A stretch of 55,062 bases of DNA from Candidatus Dadabacteria bacterium (GTDB taxonomy: Bacteria > Desulfobacterota_D > UBA1144 > Nemesobacterales > Nemesobacteraceae), in NCBI GenBank assembly GCA_009840385.1, contig VXNX01000011.1:1-55062 (forward strand), in the 5' to 3' direction. Below the pieces are notes generated by a model that had not been told where the DNA came from, made no database searches, and was given only the letters and a program-made list of their open reading frames with translations. Positions 7,286 to 14,958 of the stretch are shown here, piece after piece (the first letter of the stretch is position 1; every line of letters starts with the position of its first letter). The position numbers and the translations under genes were made by a program.

Positions 7286-8959
7286 CTAATCGGAGTTGGT
7301 GAACCGATTATCCGAATAGATGAACTGATCAGCGATTTTGATGAGTTCCGCCTGCATATCCGCGGGTATCCATTCTGCGACGGTCTCGGCATTGAATTCA
7401 GCGATACGGATTTCTCGACGGCCTCCCTCCACCTTGATAACGAGTTCTGTGATGCGTTCTGTGAGTCTGAGCGCGTCAATTATTCGCAGTGGCTCCGGCA
7501 TCGCTTGCATCCACTCGGTATCTGCGTGAATGTCTGCGGTGGCAGCCTTGAAATGACGGATGTCTGCGGTCAGGGTTTCATCGGTAATCGCGGGCGTAGG
7601 TTCGGTGAACTCGCGGGTCCTATCGCTGGGGTGACCGAACCGTTCATCAAACCGGTTGCAGAACGCAACTTCGCTGACATTGCGCGGGTATTCGGAAAGC
7701 GCAGTGAACATCTCCTTGCGGGCATCTGCCCATGCCTGTTCCAGTGCCTTGCGGTCCTGCCGGGCTTTATCGGAAAACTTCGCTTTGAAGGTCAGCACCC
7801 ACTCTTCTTTCATTTCAATATCTGCACAGATGTCGGAAAATGTCTGCTGGACGCTCATAAGCGCGTCTTCTGTCGTTGCGCTGTGTCGATCGTCGAAATC
7901 GAAGCCGTCAAACCGTTGCTTGACAACCTTTTGGAATTCCTTGAGACACGCCTTACGGGCAGGTGAGTAGGTATTGCCGGGCGTGGGACTCAGATTCTCA
8001 TCAAAGGCACGGATGACCTCATCGTGTAAGTGAGCGCACTGCTGACGGGCTCTACTGATGAGGTCGGTTTGACGCTGGAGTTCCTTACACCGAGCGATCA
8101 CCTCTGGGTCCTCGCCTGCTATCCAGTTATAGATATTTTGGAGTTGTCCCCTTTTGAGTTTATGGGGTATGTCGCTGTCTTGGATGTTATACCGTTGACA
8201 GACATACGCCCTGAAGGTTTCAAACTGGAAACCGTTCCGATCCAGGTAACGGGTGCCGTCTGAACGTTGGTCGAAGAGGGCAGCGGTTTTGATCTCCTGC
8301 CAAAGTTCAAAGCGTTCCTCGTTTGTCAGTTCCTTCGGTTTCTGACGGACAGCAACGGTTTCGCCCGCCTCGTTCTCACGATGCGGATCGGCAATGACTT
8401 CCTTCAATCGTTCAAACCGATCCGGTGAAACACCTAATTCCTGCACTGCGGACATCCCTTCGTCAATTAACGATTCCGCCTCCTTACGCCAGCGGCGGAC
8501 GGTGCCTTCAGAGACTTTCCATGAATTCGCCAATGAAACGCTGGTTTTCCGCAGGTATTTCGGCAGGAGCAGGAGTTGGGTACAGGCGGAGCGGCGCTCC
8601 TGCTCGGTGAACGCCAAGCCGATGCCGGGGTTCGAGGCAACGTCAAACTGGAAGTTGTCCAGCGACATCATCTCGATCCATTCTTCTTCGGTGCCGTCGT
8701 GGACTTCCGCGAAAATGCGGTCTATCTCTGCTGCAATTGCGGCTTTCCTGCGGTGGTGTCCACACGCCATGAGATAGGGCTTATCGGTTTCAACAGGGAT
8801 GTTCGCTGCCTTGAAAACGATGACCGGGTATTTGCGCAGGTAACCGTTTTGGCGCATGGATTCCGCGAGGCTCTCAATATGTCCAGGGTTCTCTTTCCGG
8901 TTATTGACGACCCAAACATCTTCAATCGCGGCGGGTTTGATCCACATAGTTTCCATCAT
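7286..8959 (-). CDS. ParB-like nuclease-domain protein with helix-turn-helix
   Basis: The 557-residue protein starts with a ParB/sulfiredoxin-type fold: IESLAESMRQNGYLRKYPVIVF (residues about 28-49), followed by 'ACGHHRRKAAIAAEI' (65-79), the counterpart of the GERR box of ParB. A helix-turn-helix follows at about 140-165 (SVSLANSWKVSEGTVRRWRKEA). The remaining 390 residues are charged and largely helical, without a family I can name. Phage ParB-like proteins can act in replication, partition or as CTP-dependent nucleases or clamps. Which applies here cannot be told. The protein is much longer than plain ParB (about 300 residues). It is transcribed with the small genes upstream. Confidence 0.75.
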   Translation of the reverse strand: MMETMWIKPAAIEDVWVVNNRKENPGHIESLAESMRQNGYLRKYPVIVFKAANIPVETDKPYLMACGHHRRKAAIAAEIDRIFAEVHDGTEEEWIEMMSLDNFQFDVASNPGIGLAFTEQERRSACTQLLLLPKYLRKTSVSLANSWKVSEGTVRRWRKEAESLIDEGMSAVQELGVSPDRFERLKEVIADPHRENEAGETVAVRQKPKELTNEERFELWQEIKTAALFDQRSDGTRYLDRNGFQFETFRAYVCQRYNIQDSDIPHKLKRGQLQNIYNWIAGEDPEVIARCKELQRQTDLISRARQQCAHLHDEVIRAFDENLSPTPGNTYSPARKACLKEFQKVVKQRFDGFDFDDRHSATTEDALMSVQQTFSDICADIEMKEEWVLTFKAKFSDKARQDRKALEQAWADARKEMFTALSEYPRNVSEVAFCNRFDERFGHPSDRTREFTEPTPAITDETLTADIRHFKAATADIHADTEWMQAMPEPLRIIDALRLTERITELVIKVEGGRREIRIAEFNAETVAEWIPADMQAELIKIADQFIYSDNRFTNSD

Positions 8960-8997
8960 TGCATTATAGGGGACAGTCGCCTGCCCCGTCTCCTTTT

Positions 8998-9243
8998 CTA
9001 TAAAACTACATAAGCGATCCAGCCGATAATGAAGATCGAGAGGATGCTGAGAATCTCGCCAAGAGTTTCAAGCAGGAGCGAGGTGACCTCGCCTCTACAG
9101 GTGGACGGGCGAGGCGACCTCGCCCCTACGAATGTTTGGATCGATCGGTTGGCAGGTTCAATCAAGAAACTGCTGCGTTTGACTTGAAGTTTACGCATTT
9201 TTGACTTTACGCGCCGCTTGCAGTATAATTGCAAATGGCGCAC
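8998..9243 (-). CDS. Small membrane protein with dispersed repeats inside its frame
   Basis: The 81-residue reading frame starts with GTG at 9243, although a TTG a few codons later has better spacing from GGAGG. The C-terminus (LGEILSILSIFIIGWIAYVV, about residues 61-80) is one membrane segment. The middle is encoded by two copies of the GGCGAGG-GACCTCGCC palindromic repeat (9078-9098 and 9107-9130), yet the frame stays open. Either the repeats were inserted in frame, or the real gene is shorter. Function unknown. Confidence 0.4.
   Translation of the reverse strand: MRHLQLYCKRRVKSKMRKLQVKRSSFLIEPANRSIQTFVGARSPRPSTCRGEVTSLLLETLGEILSILSIFIIGWIAYVVL
9078..9130. repeat. Two tandem copies of palindromic repeat family A
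   Basis: Two copies of GCGAGGYGACCTCGCCYCTAC in direct orientation, separated by 8-9 nt, within the frame of the small membrane protein. Other copies lie at 18262, 30736, 31293, 44798, 45051, 45961 and 52685. Confidence 0.9.
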
Positions 9244-9354
9244 TCCTCCTTAATTGGCGTTAGGGTTGGTTTGTTGTCATGGGCGGTGTTGGCGCACTGC
9301 CCTTTCTCTGTACGGGTTGGGAAACTTAGGGGAAATACCCTATCAAAAACACCC

Positions 9355-9768
9355 CTACTGTCTCGGTTCGCCTTCGTGGTTGCCGGTCTGTAGAGCGGAC
9401 TCCCACTGGTAGCGTTTCGCCCAGGTATTGATACGACGACGGTTGAGTTCCAGTGCGTTGACGACTTCGGTGACGGCTTTTTTCGGGGTGTGTCCGTCCG
9501 TGCGCGCTGTCTTGTATATCTCGAACGCTTGTTCGACTAACCCACCGGCATCGCGGATAATATCGCGAGTCGGTTTGCGAGCGAAAGCGCGCGTCCCTGT
9601 GAAATGGAGGGCATCAAGTGCGGCGTGCCATTCGGGGCGTCGCACCCATCCATAAACGGTTTTGATTTTCACGTCCGTCACGTGCGCTAACACCTGTGCT
9701 GTGCAGTCGGGTGTCTTCGCGAAGTGGAACGCCGCGACGTGAAGTCTAATGAGGTTTGCGAGTTTCAA
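9355..9768 (-). CDS. Helix-turn-helix protein
   Basis: The TTG at 9768 is preferred as start because AAAGGAG lies 5 nt upstream; an upstream GTG gives 148 residues. The protein (137 residues from TTG) appears to hold two helix-turn-helix units: about residues 15-47 (TAQVLAHVTDVKIKTVYGWV) and 97-125 (KKAVTEVVNALELNRRRINTW). Both end in a W-containing recognition-helix pattern. This resembles phage DNA-binding or small-terminase-like proteins, but the probable small terminase is at 21537, so a regulatory or replication role seems likelier. Confidence 0.6.
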   Translation of the reverse strand: MKLANLIRLHVAAFHFAKTPDCTAQVLAHVTDVKIKTVYGWVRRPEWHAALDALHFTGTRAFARKPTRDIIRDAGGLVEQAFEIYKTARTDGHTPKKAVTEVVNALELNRRRINTWAKRYQWESALQTGNHEGEPRQ

Positions 9769-9828
9769 AATGTCTCCTTTCTTGGATTGTGCCGCGGACA
9801 CTGGGGACCGCGGCGGTTAGATTACGGG

Positions 9829-9927
9829 TTAATATCGGTGGTTCTTTGGATACTTTTTGAAGATGGTGATCAATGTCCTAATGATAAACGCTACCATCTT
9901 GAGAATGAAAATGAGAAACCTTTTCAT
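9829..9927 (-). CDS. 32-residue hydrophobic peptide
   Basis: An ATG at 9927 overlaps the stop of the preceding gene (ATGA, 9924-9927). The frame encodes MKRFLIFILKMVAFIIRTLI and then a short basic tail to a TAA at 9829-9831. It is almost entirely one membrane helix with positive ends. The coupling supports real translation. It could be a small lysis, toxin or membrane-anchor peptide; nothing in the sequence decides this. Confidence 0.5.
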   Translation of the reverse strand: MKRFLIFILKMVAFIIRTLITIFKKYPKNHRY

Positions 9928-10214
9928 GCGTTTTTCCTTTCAGCGATGAGATTTGCCGCTCTCGTTATCGAGATGTAGTCATCTATTTCTTCAATGCCGA
10001 GGACGGTTTCGAGTTCAGCGGATTTGACCATCCACCGCCTATTCACAAGCCCGTGCGGGATTCCGTTGCTATTGAGAACCCGGACAGCTTTTAGAAAGTG
10101 TTCGCCTTCCGCTTCGCTTTCAAAAACGGCTACGATATACCCATCCAGCGTCACACCGTACCAGTGCCGGAGCAGATGAAATTTAAGTTTATCGTTCCAG
10201 ACCTGCTTAATCAT
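9924..10214 (-). CDS. Hypothetical protein of phage operon
   Basis: A 96-residue protein with aromatic-rich N-terminus (KLKFHLLRHWYGVTLDGYIV) and a C-terminal part that could be a short helix-turn-helix (ELETVLGIEEIDDYISITRA). No family recognised. It is coupled by ATGA overlap to the 32-residue peptide downstream and lies 3 nt from the stop of the gene upstream. Confidence 0.55.
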   Translation of the reverse strand: MIKQVWNDKLKFHLLRHWYGVTLDGYIVAVFESEAEGEHFLKAVRVLNSNGIPHGLVNRRWMVKSAELETVLGIEEIDDYISITRAANLIAERKNA

Positions 10215-10217
10215 ATT

Positions 10218-10415
10218 TCAATGTCTTTCTCCTTCTGCTGCTATTCGTTTCGCAAGCGTTTGGATCGCTTCGTGGTAGTCCAATCTGCTGACGTTTGGCA
10301 CGCCCCGCTTTTTGAGCAAGGCGCGCACGTTCGCAAGGTTCTGTTTTTCCACGGTGCGCATTGCCCCTTTCGGTGGGTGTTTGCGCAGGTAAAAGTTGAG
10401 TATCACGATGTTCAC
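10218..10415 (-). CDS. Small basic hypothetical protein
   Basis: The start is taken as the GTG at 10415, which overlaps the upstream gene's TGA as GTGA (10412-10415). This gives 65 residues: MNIVILNFYLRKHPP at the start, then a helical basic part with ALLKKRGV. Unknown function. A longer form beginning at 10445 is possible but less likely given the overlap. Confidence 0.5.
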   Translation of the reverse strand: MNIVILNFYLRKHPPKGAMRTVEKQNLANVRALLKKRGVPNVSRLDYHEAIQTLAKRIAAEGERH

Positions 10416-10972
10416 CCTCTCCACACCGAATTCTGATAGACCCAAGCCACTGCATCACCGAGGTCGGTGATAGCGGCGGGGATCGGACGCGTCAGTTTGA
10501 AAGCACTGTGAACGACGTTGACGGAATAGCGACCCTGATTGTAGTTGAGCCACGCGACGACGGGGGCGCGTTGGGAGCGGTAGGTTCTGTGTCGATCGTC
10601 GAGGAACATACCGGTGTTAACGCGTGTCGATTGCCACCCCAACCCCTGAATCTTACCGTCGGTGTTTGCTGCTTCGCGTGCTTCCGGTGCAGCGTGGTTG
10701 GCTTCAAACGCCTGTTTCGCGGCACGACTCACGAAAACGACCCAGACGGGTTTTTTACCGGGCAGTCCGAGTTGGTCAGCGGGGTATTTTGCGGGGGCGT
10801 ATTGCTTACAAAGTGTCCGGCTCTTGTCGACGCGCCACGCGTCCCAGAATTCTGGCGTGGCGATGGCGTAGTGCTGGTCATTGAATTTGAGGTTGAACGC
10901 GGTTCTGATCTGGTGTTCCCGTTCACGCTGTCTGTGCCGGTACCACATGAACATCGGTGGTTTCCTTCTCAT
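10412..10972 (-). CDS. Hypothetical phage protein
   Basis: A 186-residue protein, basic at the N-terminus (YRHRQREREHQIR). I do not recognise a domain. Its ATG at 10972 overlaps the stop of the gene upstream (ATGA), and its stop overlaps the next start (GTGA), so it is translated as the middle of a tightly coupled set. Confidence 0.6.
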   Translation of the reverse strand: MRRKPPMFMWYRHRQREREHQIRTAFNLKFNDQHYAIATPEFWDAWRVDKSRTLCKQYAPAKYPADQLGLPGKKPVWVVFVSRAAKQAFEANHAAPEAREAANTDGKIQGLGWQSTRVNTGMFLDDRHRTYRSQRAPVVAWLNYNQGRYSVNVVHSAFKLTRPIPAAITDLGDAVAWVYQNSVWRG

Positions 10973-11493
10973 GCGACACCGCCTTTCCCCATCAGCGTGT
11001 CCACTTCAGCGAGTAGCATTTTCAGGGAGGGTTCCTGATTTTCGATCAGTTGGAAGGTGTGTTGATCGAAGCCGTTCAGCCGGTATGCTAACCCGCCTTG
11101 CGTGTAGAGTTCCCGCAGGGCATCAAGCAGGGTTTGCTGATTGAATTTCATTTTGTAGTGGGTCGTCGCGACGAAAAGGATTTCGTCGAGAATCAGCCAA
11201 CCGCTGTGGTTGTCCGAGGCGTGCATGAACCGGATGACTTCCAAGAGCGTGGGCGGTGCTTCCGCAGGAGAGGGAACACTGCTTTTCTCGGTCGTGGACG
11301 TTGGCGGCGTATCGGGTTTGGGTGTCCGATCGGCAGCAGGGGAAACCTCTTGCGGGGTTTCCGGTTCAAAGAGGGACGGAGACCCGGTTTCACGGGGTGC
11401 TTTGACGTGCCGAGTTGGGAATCCGCCGCGCGGTGTGATTTCAAGGGTGCGGGTGCCTGTTGCACCGAAAAGCGTGATTGTCAATTTTTTCAT
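10969..11493 (-). CDS. Hypothetical protein with Pro/Thr-rich linker
   Basis: The ATG at 11493 follows GGGGAAACC and is preferred over the upstream in-frame ATG at 11547. The 174 residues start with a short beta-type segment (MKKLTITLFGATGTRTLEIT). A linker rich in Pro, Thr and Ser follows (about 25-80), then a helical C-terminal domain (about 85-165) containing LLEVIRFMHASDNHSGWLIL and LLDALRELYTQGGLAYR, a pattern compatible with a winged helix. Likely an operon-specific DNA-binding or adaptor protein. Confidence 0.55.
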   Translation of the reverse strand: MKKLTITLFGATGTRTLEITPRGGFPTRHVKAPRETGSPSLFEPETPQEVSPAADRTPKPDTPPTSTTEKSSVPSPAEAPPTLLEVIRFMHASDNHSGWLILDEILFVATTHYKMKFNQQTLLDALRELYTQGGLAYRLNGFDQHTFQLIENQEPSLKMLLAEVDTLMGKGGVA

Positions 11494-11504
11494 CGGTTTC
11501 CCCT

Positions 11505-11792
11505 TTACCACGTGTTGTTGTAGGTGCTGATGCTTTTGCTTCCACATCCGCCCCAGGGTTTGATTGCGTTACACACTTTGCACCGTGACCAGCGCAACTG
11601 GTGATACGGCTTTATCTTGTCGGGTGCTGGTGGCGGGACCGGTGAACCGCATCGGGAATAGCCGTTGCCGTTTGGGGAGAGCCATACCCACTGTCCATCG
11701 TGCCAATGCCATGTGCCGAAGGCGTAATGCTTTCGCCATGCGTCTGCAAGCATTTCAGCGGTTGGGGTATTAGGGGAATTCTGATCTTTCAT
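11505..11792 (-). CDS. Small zinc-finger-type protein
   Basis: The start at 11792 has AAGAGG 7 nt upstream, giving 95 residues. The sequence has FGTWHWHDGQWVWLSPNG and then Cys pairs: CGSP, RCKVCNAIKPWGGCG. It may bind zinc. It appears to be the first gene of the minus-strand operon, about 120 nt downstream of a consensus promoter. Confidence 0.6.
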   Translation of the reverse strand: MKDQNSPNTPTAEMLADAWRKHYAFGTWHWHDGQWVWLSPNGNGYSRCGSPVPPPAPDKIKPYHQLRWSRCKVCNAIKPWGGCGSKSISTYNNTW

Positions 11793-11909
11793 GAGAAACC
11801 TCTTGATTTTATGGCGAGGCTTCTGATAAAATAAAAAAGCCAAGCCAAAGTTGGTTCTTAGGTTTTTGGTTCGGGGGGCGCTGCAACGCCCCTCACACTG
11901 TTACTTAAT

Positions 11910-11938
11910 ATTATACCAGGTTTTTAGGGAAATGTCAA
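11910..11938 (-). promoter_or_regulatory. Consensus sigma70-type promoter for the 11.8-6.9 kb operon
   Basis: On the minus strand TTGACA (11938-11933) and TATAAT (11915-11910) are perfect and 17 nt apart. The nearest downstream gene is the zinc-finger-type protein at 11792. Confidence 0.8.
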
Positions 11939-12439
11939 ATTAAAATGCATAATTTTTTAGGAAAAATCGCCAAATTCACCGATTTTTGATGTTTTTTTAC
12001 AAAAAAAGCGTGAAGAACGACTCTTTTTATTCTGTGATATGATGTAAATTGAGAGGAATTAGCGGCAAAATCGCGAGAAAACGCGCGCCGCGGTAAGCAG
12101 CGCAGGATTACAGGTGTTGACGTATTTCTGACGTTTTTTCTTTTTTCCGTGCCAGATTCCCAAACCCAGTCGCGAGTGAACCGAAAACCTGCCCGCAACA
12201 ACGGCGCGGGCAGTCCAGAGGCCCATGCAAGCGAACGCGACCCACCGCAAATGCCCCAGACCCCGCCCAATCTGAACCGAAAACCGCCACAAACTACACA
12301 CTTACTTGACCAACGCTTTTTGAAAACCGCCCCCACAGGCGACAGACACAGTGCCGAGAGACAATGCTTGATATGGCTCTGCCAACACGATTCAGCGAAC
12401 GCTGACCCGAACCAATCCCTTGAATCGGAGCGAAAACGG
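11939..12439. other. Gene-free region upstream of the operon promoter
   Basis: About 500 nt. The first 120 nt are AT-rich with runs of T and A; the rest is GC-rich with only antisense-like open frames of poor composition. I see no convincing gene, tRNA or origin repeats. Confidence 0.4.
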
Positions 12440-12784
12440 TTAAGCGACCGATGGCGTTGGGGTGAGTAGGTGGCAGGTGTGGGTATCTACGAACGTGCGG
12501 GGCGGATAGACGCGGGTGGCTTCTCTGGAGAGATATGTGAGCAGCGCGGGGCATTGGCGCATGGCAAACGCTTCTGTGCGGGCTTTGCTATTGGCACGGG
12601 ATGCGAAGAAACGCAAGAATAGCGGGAGGTGTGGGGAACTTTGCTATTGACACTCCCCGCCTTGCGGTTCTATTTTGCCACAGTGCCAGTGAAACGCCTG
12701 CGGTGAAATCAAACGGATCGTCGCTGAGAGAAAAAGCAGTCCCGCTGCCGACCGTTCCTGCACCTGACAGGGCGTGTGGGTGGG
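12440..12784 (-). pseudogene. Protein-like but broken minus-strand frames
   Basis: Two minus-strand frames look protein-like but are not joined. The upstream one (about 12785 to 12590) includes SLSDDPFDFTAGVSLALW. The downstream one (from a TTG at 12616 to a TAA at 12440) includes ANSKARTEAFAMRQCPALL. Neither has a good start or ribosome-binding site. They could be a single gene disrupted by a frameshift near 12600, or chance. No family recognised. Confidence 0.3.
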
Positions 12785-13036
12785 TTATTCCAAGAGGGGT
12801 TCGAGAATAAGGGTGCTGCGTTCTCCGGTGGCGGTGCTTCTGTGTGAGCGTTTGTGAGTGCCGTTGGGGAGGCAGGTCCAGTTACCACCGGTGCCCTGGA
12901 GTCGAAATCTTTTCACGAGGGTGAGCTTGATGGATTTCAGAGTATACCCCTCAAGCGTACCGGTGTCGTGCGCGATGACTCCGCCCTCGCGATTGTAACA
13001 TGTGTGCGTGTATCGGAAGTGGAGGGGATTTTTCAT
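12785..13036 (-). CDS. Small hypothetical protein
   Basis: The ATG at 13036 overlaps the stop of the coiled-coil gene (ATGA, 13033-13036), giving 83 residues. It begins MKNPLHFRYTHTCYN and is rich in basic and Thr/Gly residues. No recognised domain. Coupling to the upstream gene supports translation. Confidence 0.5.
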   Translation of the reverse strand: MKNPLHFRYTHTCYNREGGVIAHDTGTLEGYTLKSIKLTLVKRFRLQGTGGNWTCLPNGTHKRSHRSTATGERSTLILEPLLE

Positions 13037-13653
13037 GCTATCCACGGCAGTTTATTCCAGAGACGGGCCCACCAGTTGCGCATCAGGAGGCGCGTGAGTT
13101 TCTCTTCACAGGTGTCGAATTTGGATTTCACTTCTTCCGCCTGTGCTTTGAAGCGATTGCGTTCATTTTTCAGCGATTCGGCGCGTTCATAGCATTTATT
13201 GTATGCATCTGTTTCGGCGTGTAGGAGCCTCTCGAATTCGTCACGCTGTTCGGTGCGTTCGGTTTTCTCGCGTTCCAGCTGCTCACATTTCTCGTTGAGT
13301 TCGGCAATGCGTTGCTTGATGTGCCCGATCGTGTCGGGGACACCGAGGGCGGAGGCGATCTCTTTGATGCGATCGGTGTGTTTGACGGTGAGTTGCTCTT
13401 TCTCGGATGCCAAGCCGTCGCGCTGCTCTTTGAGTTTGGCGGCGCGCTGTTCTTCGGCGAAGATGTCCCGTTCTGCCTGGGCGTGTGCCTGCGTGAGTCG
13501 CTTGTTCTCTTTGTGGACGTTGAAGCCTTCAATTTTGTCTTCCACGGCGGTCTCAATGAATTTCGCTCTGGAGATACCGTTTTCCTGGGCGTGTGCGTCG
13601 AGATGTTGACGCACTTTCAGAGCCACATCACAAGATATTCTCACTTTCTTCAT
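13033..13653 (-). CDS. Ribbon-helix-helix protein with long coiled coil
   Basis: Residues 1-45 (VRISCDVALKVRQHLDAHAQ ... ISRAKFIETAVEDKI) fit a ribbon-helix-helix DNA-binding domain. Residues about 50-185 are a continuous heptad-rich coiled coil (EQRAAKLKEQRDGLASEKEQ, ERAESLKNERNRFKAQAEE). The C-terminus ends in a Trp-rich amphipathic tail (MRNWWARLWNKLPW). The layout suggests a DNA-binding protein that oligomerises and perhaps touches the membrane. A GGAGC lies 5 nt before the ATG. It heads a coupled pair with the 83-residue protein. Confidence 0.65.
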   Translation of the reverse strand: MKKVRISCDVALKVRQHLDAHAQENGISRAKFIETAVEDKIEGFNVHKENKRLTQAHAQAERDIFAEEQRAAKLKEQRDGLASEKEQLTVKHTDRIKEIASALGVPDTIGHIKQRIAELNEKCEQLEREKTERTEQRDEFERLLHAETDAYNKCYERAESLKNERNRFKAQAEEVKSKFDTCEEKLTRLLMRNWWARLWNKLPWIA

Positions 13654-13692
13654 TTGGGTTGCTCCTTTCGTTAATTAACGATGCCTAATAGA

Positions 13693-13721
13693 AGGCACAA
13701 ACTGGAAAGTTTGTGCTACAA
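13693..13721. repeat. Palindromic repeat family B
   Basis: GGCACAAACTGGAAAGTTTG followed by TGCTACAA, a palindrome with a non-palindromic CTAC tail. Related copies are at 17035, 18455, 18501, 20803, 38751, 45100 and 45840. Confidence 0.85.
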
Positions 13722-13761
13722 AGAGATACTACGGTCGACCGACGGTCGATGTGTGTTATCC

Positions 13762-13974
13762 TCAGTCGCCACGGTTGCACGATTCAATCAGAGAGGGTGA
13801 TGTACCCTGGAGTGGATACGGTGAATTTTGATGCTTATGCTGCTGACGGACTTCATCTTCACACCGCGGGCAGTACAGGGTTATCACCTCACCGCCAGGA
13901 TCGGAGGTTGCGGTGTAGGGGACTTTGCCGTGCTTGGGGCATCTGATAGTAATATCGTGAAAAGTAACTTTCAT
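13762..13974 (-). CDS. Zinc-ribbon protein
   Basis: The start at 13974 has GGAGG upstream, giving 70 residues. RCPKHGKVPYTATSDPGGEV and LYCPRCEDEV give a C-x2-H ... C-x2-C set with the spacing of a zinc ribbon. The C-terminus is polar. Probably a small nucleic-acid-binding phage protein. Confidence 0.6.
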   Translation of the reverse strand: MKVTFHDITIRCPKHGKVPYTATSDPGGEVITLYCPRCEDEVRQQHKHQNSPYPLQGTSPSLIESCNRGD

Positions 13975-13991
13975 TTGCCTCCGTTTTTTAC

Positions 13992-14020
13992 TTGATAAAA
14001 AACTCATAAAATGTTATACT
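13992..14020 (+). promoter_or_regulatory. Promoter of the first GIY-YIG cassette
   Basis: TTGATA (13992-13997) and TATACT (14015-14020) are 17 nt apart. The expected start, near 14027, coincides with the first base of the outer leader stem. Confidence 0.65.
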
Positions 14021-14026
14021 AATTAA

Positions 14027-14113
14027 ATCTCACTGGTGGACACGCTAAGACCTACCGCATGGTAGGTTGTCCACCACCTACTTAGCGGGGGTTAAAAAGT
14101 GAGACAGTGAGAT
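14027..14113 (+). promoter_or_regulatory. Pseudoknotted RNA leader of the homing endonuclease gene
   Basis: Pairings seen: outer stem 14027-14035 with 14105-14113 (9 bp). Inside it, GGTGGACA 14035-14042 pairs with 14068-14075, and ACCTACC 14050-14056 pairs with 14061-14067 around a GCAT loop. The 7-nt bulge CGCTAAG (14043-14049) is fully complementary to 14081-14087, making a nested pseudoknot. The 3' arm of the outer stem holds the only purine-rich sequence (GTGAGA) before the ATG at 14120, so folding should hide the ribosome site. Confidence 0.65.
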
Positions 14114-14119
14114 ACTCCA

Positions 14120-14872
14120 ATGGGCTACATCTATAAAATCACCAATACTATCAACGATAAATCTTACATTGGCATCTCCATCCATCCGCCTGGAAAAGGT
14201 AGAATAAGAAACCATCTTTCGGGGTATGGCAACTGTATCATTTCCAACGCTGTGAAAAAGTATGGTAGAGACGCATTCACGTATGAAATCCTTGAGAACA
14301 ATATCTTCCCTGAACTCTTGCCTGATCTTGAGATAGCGTATATCAAGAAGTATCAAACCATTACCCCTTTGGGTTATAACCTGACACATGGGGGTGAGGG
14401 CACACTTGGCTATAGATTTTCTGCTGAACAACGACGCAGACTTTCTGAAACCCGTAAGGGAGAAAAAAATAGTTTTTTTGGTAAAAAGCACTCTCCTGAA
14501 ACTCGCCTCAAAATCGGAGAAGCCGGTAAAGGGAGAAAGCATACCACTGAAACCCGCCTCAAAATCGGAGAAGCCGGTAAAGGGAGAAAGCATACCACTG
14601 AAACTCGTCGGCGAATATCTGAAGCACAAAAAGGGAAATCCTCACCCAATAAAGGGAAAACACGTTCTGCCAAAACATGTGGGAAAATATCCAAAACAAA
14701 AGGGAAGGCATTTGAAAAACGTTTGGGAATGCCTCTCCTTGCCTTTCATATCAGAATAAATTTGTTCTTGCGAGCGCGGTGGTCATTTCGCCGTATTGCA
14801 AAAGGGCTTAGAATACCTTCCTCGACTGTTCACAAATACAAAGACATCGCCTCACTTCTTAAAAAGACCTAA
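14120..14872 (+). CDS. GIY-YIG homing endonuclease with NUMOD3 repeats
   Basis: The 250-residue protein opens with the GIY-YIG nuclease domain: GYIYKITNTINDKSYIG (residues 2-18), a probable catalytic Arg in GKGRIRNHL and Glu in FTYEIL near 55-60. Residues about 95-200 hold NUMOD3-type DNA-binding repeats (SAEQRRRLSETRKGEKNSFF, HSPETRLKIGEAGKGRKH), two of them almost identical at the DNA level. A helix-turn-helix-like end follows (WSFRRIAKGLRIPSSTVHKY). Such enzymes cut allelic sites so that their own gene is copied in. It lies alone on the plus strand in a minus-strand region with its own promoter, leader and terminator. Confidence 0.88.
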   Translation: MGYIYKITNTINDKSYIGISIHPPGKGRIRNHLSGYGNCIISNAVKKYGRDAFTYEILENNIFPELLPDLEIAYIKKYQTITPLGYNLTHGGEGTLGYRFSAEQRRRLSETRKGEKNSFFGKKHSPETRLKIGEAGKGRKHTTETRLKIGEAGKGRKHTTETRRRISEAQKGKSSPNKGKTRSAKTCGKISKTKGKAFEKRLGMPLLAFHIRINLFLRARWSFRRIAKGLRIPSSTVHKYKDIASLLKKT

Positions 14873-14908
14873 GATACCATTCTCCTATGTATACTTTTTC
14901 CGAATTTT

Positions 14909-14940
14909 TATACATATCGTGCTGGATATGTATATTTTCT
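14909..14940. terminator. Hairpin terminator after the homing endonuclease gene
   Basis: TATACATAT (14909-14917) pairs perfectly with ATATGTATA (14926-14934), followed by TTTTCTTT. It lies between convergent genes and may work in both directions. Confidence 0.6.
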
Positions 14941-14958
14941 TTATATGAACGGTGCCTT

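Noticed and set aside
7283-8777. Long plus-strand frames antisense to the ParB-like gene
   Set aside because: No ribosome sites; composition follows the opposite strand; the minus-strand protein has recognisable domains.
10508-11523. Plus-strand frames opposite the coupled minus-strand genes
   Set aside because: Cys/Arg-rich shadow composition, no start signals, conflict with the ATGA-coupled operon.
11935-12469. Overlapping frames in the GC-rich gap
   Set aside because: Low-complexity Pro/Arg/Trp-rich translations on both strands, no ribosome site, no domain.
14027-14113. Definite HDV-like ribozyme
   Set aside because: Helix order matches, but the pyrimidine-rich L3, P1.1 and P4 parts are absent, so it is reported only as a pseudoknotted leader.
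14388-14759. Frames overlapping the NUMOD3 repeats of the first homing endonuclease
   Set aside because: Repetitive translations arise from the repeat DNA of the real gene in other frames.
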